From the NCBI GenBank assembly GCA_021803885.1, contig JAJZKY010000200.1, positions 1 through 7,672 of the forward strand: a stretch of DNA of 7,672 nucleotides, in the 5' to 3' direction. The notes under the pieces are model-generated. The model saw only the letters and a program-made list of their open reading frames with translations. It did no database searches and was not told where the DNA came from. Origin of the DNA: Planctomycetota bacterium. GTDB lineage: Bacteria; Planctomycetota; Phycisphaerae; WQYP01; JAJZKY01. Position numbers and translations under genes: made by a program. Positions 6,080-7,672 of this stretch are shown here, one piece after another (the stretch's first letter is position 1; each line of letters opens with the position of its first letter).

Positions 6080-6169
6080 GATGCTACGCGGGGCGAGCGG
6101 GGTTTGGCTGTGCGGATGGTCACCAGAGGCTGAGCTGGAGTGAAGAACAACCTCTATGCTGGTAGCATC
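6080..6169. promoter_or_regulatory. Inverted GATGCTAC sites in the divergent tlpA-like/kdsD gap
   Basis: GATGCTAC at 6080-6087 recurs perfectly inverted as GTAGCATC at 6162-6169. The right copy is also half of the hairpin ATGCT-GGT-AGCAT (6156-6168), which overlaps TATGCT (6155-6160), a possible kdsD -10 box. Sites placed symmetrically near both divergent starts could be operators for a shared regulator. An 8-base match in a 145-base gap may also be chance. Confidence 0.25.
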
Positions 6170-6192
6170 CGTAGTTTGAGGGCGAATTGGTG

Positions 6193-7176
6193 ATGAGCAA
6201 GCAGGAACGGACGCCGGCGGAGCTGGTTCGAGTGGAAGCCGCGGCGCTGCTGGCGCTGGCAGCGCGGCTGGAGGGGCCGATGGCCGCCGACTTTGAGCTG
6301 TCGGTGGAGTGCGTTCTGTCCTGCGGGCGCGAGCGGGGCCGGGTGGTGGTGACGGGGATGGGCAAGATCGGGCTGATCGCGCAGAAGATTGCCGCGACCT
6401 TGTCTTCGACGGGGACGCCGGCCTTGTTTTTGCATCCGGCAGAGGCGGTGCACGGCGACCTGGGGATGCTGGCGCGGGGCGATGTGGTGATTGCGCTTTC
6501 GGCGAGCGGCGAGACGGAGGAGATTCTGCGGCTGCTGGCGACGCTGAAGCGGATTGGGGATGCACTGATCAGCTTTTGCTGCAAGCCCGAGTCGACGCTG
6601 GCGCGGGCGAGCGACGTGGCGCTGGATGTGAGCGTGCCGGAGGAGGCATGCGGGCTGGGACTGGCGCCGACGGCCTCGACGACGGCGATGCTGGCGCTGG
6701 GGGATGCGCTGGCGGTGGCGGTTTCGATGCGTAAAGGATTCAAAGCAGAGGACTTTGCGGATCTGCATCCAGGCGGGAAGCTGGGCAAGCGGCTGGCGCG
6801 CGTGCGGGAGCTGATGCATGCGGGCGATGCGCTGCCGCGGGTGGAGCCGGGCACGGCGATGAAGGATGTGATCTACGAGATGTCCCGGAAGGGGCTGGGG
6901 ATGACGACGGTGGTCGAGGATGGGCGGCTGAAAGGGATTATCAGCGACGGGGACCTGCGGCGGATGCTGGAGCGCGACAGCGGGGAGGGCCTGAAGAAGA
7001 CCGCGCGGGAGATTATGAATCCGCGGCCGAGGACGATTGCCGGGGAGGAGCTGGCGGCGCGGGCGCTGCACGAGATGGAGGAGCGGAAGATTACGTCGCT
7101 AATTGTGGTGGACGGGGGCGGGCGGGTGGAGGGCGTGATTCATCTGCATGATTTGTGGGAGACGGAGCTGATTTAA
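6193..7176 (+). CDS. kdsD: D-arabinose 5-phosphate isomerase (KdsD/KpsF family)
   Basis: Interconverts ribulose 5-phosphate and arabinose 5-phosphate, the first step towards Kdo of lipopolysaccharide, in the cytoplasm. The 327-residue length and domain order match the family (E. coli KdsD is 328): a SIS sugar-isomerase domain to about 190, then two CBS domains at about 205-260 and 270-325. Residues matching the E. coli catalytic set are all present: Lys58 (GMGK), His87 (EAVHGDLGM), Glu110 (SGETEEI), Glu151 (VPEEAC) and His192 (FADLHPGGKLGKRL). The usual Ser after GMGK is Ile here. Three start codons stand side by side, TTG 6187, GTG 6190 and ATG 6193; GAGGG at 6178-6182 suits GTG or ATG, and I chose ATG. 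It could serve capsule rather than LPS Kdo (KpsF), but no capsule genes are near. It is divergent from the TlpA-like operon. Confidence 0.95.
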   Translation: MSKQERTPAELVRVEAAALLALAARLEGPMAADFELSVECVLSCGRERGRVVVTGMGKIGLIAQKIAATLSSTGTPALFLHPAEAVHGDLGMLARGDVVIALSASGETEEILRLLATLKRIGDALISFCCKPESTLARASDVALDVSVPEEACGLGLAPTASTTAMLALGDALAVAVSMRKGFKAEDFADLHPGGKLGKRLARVRELMHAGDALPRVEPGTAMKDVIYEMSRKGLGMTTVVEDGRLKGIISDGDLRRMLERDSGEGLKKTAREIMNPRPRTIAGEELAARALHEMEERKITSLIVVDGGGRVEGVIHLHDLWETELI

Positions 7177-7204
7177 GTCCCCAGTTGTCAGTCCCCAGGT
7201 GTCA
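7177..7204 (+). repeat. 14-base tandem repeat directly after the kdsD stop
   Basis: GTCCCCAGTTGTCA (7177-7190) is followed at once by GTCCCCAGGTGTCA (7191-7204), one mismatch in 14. Each unit is two heptamers, so CAG recurs every seven bases (7182, 7189, 7196, 7203). It begins at the base after the stop codon, just as the heptamer array begins one base after the ispF stop. The unit includes CCCCAGT, which also matches a cyanobacterial STRR heptamer as I recall it. Confidence 0.75.
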
Positions 7205-7314
7205 GATTTGCCGGGGCGAAGAGTTGCGCACCTGTTCTTTCCTGCCAAGCAATGAGTAAAGGGCAAAAGGCGCCGGCGAGGTCCTCACCTTCACGGGGCT
7301 GGCTGCAGGCGCAC

Positions 7315-7367
7315 TCAAGCCAAAATCGGGCTTGAATCTATTTCACGGACCAGGATCTGTCCGTGAA
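7315..7367. repeat. Two adjacent perfect hairpins
   Basis: TCAAGCC (7315-7321) pairs with GGCTTGA (7329-7335) around a 7-base loop. Six bases later TTCACGGAC (7342-7350) pairs with GTCCGTGAA (7359-7367), nine pairs with an 8-base centre CAGGATCT. Neither is followed by a T-run (ATCTATTT after the first is the closest). They could stabilise 3' ends or act as a weak factor-dependent terminator for kdsD. Structure is certain; role is not. Confidence 0.5.
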
Positions 7368-7489
7368 GACCACGGAAATGGGGTACGAGCGTCGATAGCT
7401 CTGTCGCATTTTCGGTCCACTCGTTGACAAGCGGACGGAGTCCACGGTGGCTTTGTCCTGGGGAAAAAGCCAGAGGGCAGTTTGCATGT

Positions 7490-7523
7490 TGCAACGAGTT
7501 GAACGGAAGACGCTTTCGTTGCA
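7490..7523. repeat. Inverted repeat running into the dispersed repeat
   Basis: TGCAACGA (7490-7497) pairs perfectly with TCGTTGCA (7516-7523) around an 18-base loop, and GATTTTT follows at 7524-7530. On the plus strand this could act as an imperfect kdsD terminator. The T-run is part of the dispersed repeat beginning at 7521, so the resemblance may be accidental. Confidence 0.35.
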
Positions 7524-7578
7524 GATTTTTCGACTGCGTCTGAGGCGCACGAGCGCGCCAGGCTCCGCTCAGAATGAC
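7521..7578. repeat. Dispersed palindromic repeat, copy 2
   Basis: Starts GCAGATTTTTCG and ends CTCCGCTCAGAATGAC, matching both ends of the copy at 3141-3189, including the shared 12-base end CGCTCAGAATGAC less one. The middle is different in sequence but again forms a stem: GGCGC (7544-7548) with GCGCC (7555-7559). It lies 12 bases before the stop codon of the minus-strand rseP-like gene, thus at that gene's 3' end, whereas copy 1 follows ispF. Confidence 0.7.
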
Positions 7579-7589
7579 AATTCAAATTT

Positions 7590-7672
7590 TCAGGGTTTGA
7601 GCTTGCTGAAGAGGTTGAGCTTGGCGACGTCGTTGACCATGATGAAGGCGAAGAAGACGACGAGCATCCCCA
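7590..7672 (-). CDS. rseP: C-terminal end of RseP-type site-2 protease (partial)
   Basis: The window ends inside a minus-strand gene; its stop codon TGA is at 7592-7590. The 26 complete visible codons read GMLVVFFAFIMVNDVAKL followed by NLFSKLKP. A hydrophobic final helix ending in a (F/V)ND(F/V)x(K/R)L motif is characteristic of the C-terminus of RseP (E. coli ends ALFNDFSRL), the inner-membrane zinc metalloprotease that cleaves anti-sigma factors and signal-peptide remnants. The catalytic HExxH and PDZ domains lie off the window, so the call rests on this short tail. The gene converges on kdsD. Confidence 0.6.
   Translation of the reverse strand, partial: GMLVVFFAFIMVNDVAKLNLFSKLKP

Larger units (their letters stand above)
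7206..7589. other. Intergenic region between convergent kdsD and rseP-like genes
   Basis: About 380 bases without a credible gene. The minus-strand open frames of 70 and 80 residues here cross the dispersed repeat and have no family character or ribosome site. The region contains the hairpins at 7315-7367, the inverted repeat at 7490-7523 and the dispersed repeat at 7521-7578, entered separately. Nothing is recognised in 7206-7314 or 7368-7489. A strong T-tract terminator is absent for both flanking convergent genes. Confidence 0.6.

Noticed and set aside
6154..7071. Minus-strand 305-codon open frame opposite kdsD
   Set aside because: Arg/Gln/His/Pro-rich shadow of kdsD; the plus strand has all the isomerase catalytic residues.
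7338..7585. Minus-strand frames of 70 and 80 codons near the right end
   Set aside because: The 80-codon frame begins with the CHSERS-like peptide produced by the dispersed repeat, a known source of false proteins; no ribosome site seen.
1..7672. CRISPR array, prophage, insertion sequence or defence operon
   Set aside because: No spaced identical repeats, transposase, integrase, nuclease or toxin-like proteins are visible; the genes are housekeeping and envelope functions.

Overview
This GC-rich window carries seven complete or near-complete chromosomal genes and the last 83 bases of an eighth. Outer-membrane sugar synthesis (kdsD), an exported glycoside hydrolase, periplasmic thioredoxin-type proteins and the MEP isoprenoid pathway point to a Gram-negative bacterium. 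The protein style, the heptamer repeats and the CATTCTGAGCGAAG-type dispersed repeat suggest an Acidobacteriota member (Terriglobia-like). That placement is inference from pattern recognition, not a database match.

Layout from left to right. An intrinsic terminator (41-68) closes an off-window unit, followed by about 240 bases with no convincing gene. A minus-strand GH27 alpha-galactosidase-type secreted enzyme (306-1658) is divergent from a plus-strand run ispD, ispF, gltX (1728-4743). The 69-base divergent gap holds an extended -10 promoter lying almost on the ispD start codon. The ispF-gltX gap holds a heptamer repeat, a dispersed palindromic repeat, and direct repeats around a palindrome that may be a gltX promoter or operator. 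After gltX come a long hairpin and a strong terminator. Two translationally coupled minus-strand genes follow: a membrane-anchored TlpA-like thioredoxin (start 6047) and a DsbD-alpha-like periplasmic protein (5388-4864). Divergent from them is kdsD (6193-7176). The last 400 bases hold a 14-base tandem repeat, several hairpins, a second dispersed-repeat copy, and the C-terminus of a minus-strand RseP-type site-2 protease.

How the genes fit together. IspD and IspF catalyse the third and fifth steps of the MEP pathway, and GltX charges tRNA with glutamate. The ispD-ispF-gltX order is also known from Bacillus, so it is an old arrangement. The TlpA-like and DsbD-alpha-like proteins look like a two-gene periplasmic thiol-redox or cytochrome-maturation module. 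KdsD starts Kdo synthesis for lipopolysaccharide, and RseP serves envelope-stress signalling. Most of the window is housekeeping and envelope function. No defence, phage or mobile-enzyme gene is visible. The least explained material is the repeat content between genes, the unusual IspF C-terminus, and the promoters lying almost on start codons.
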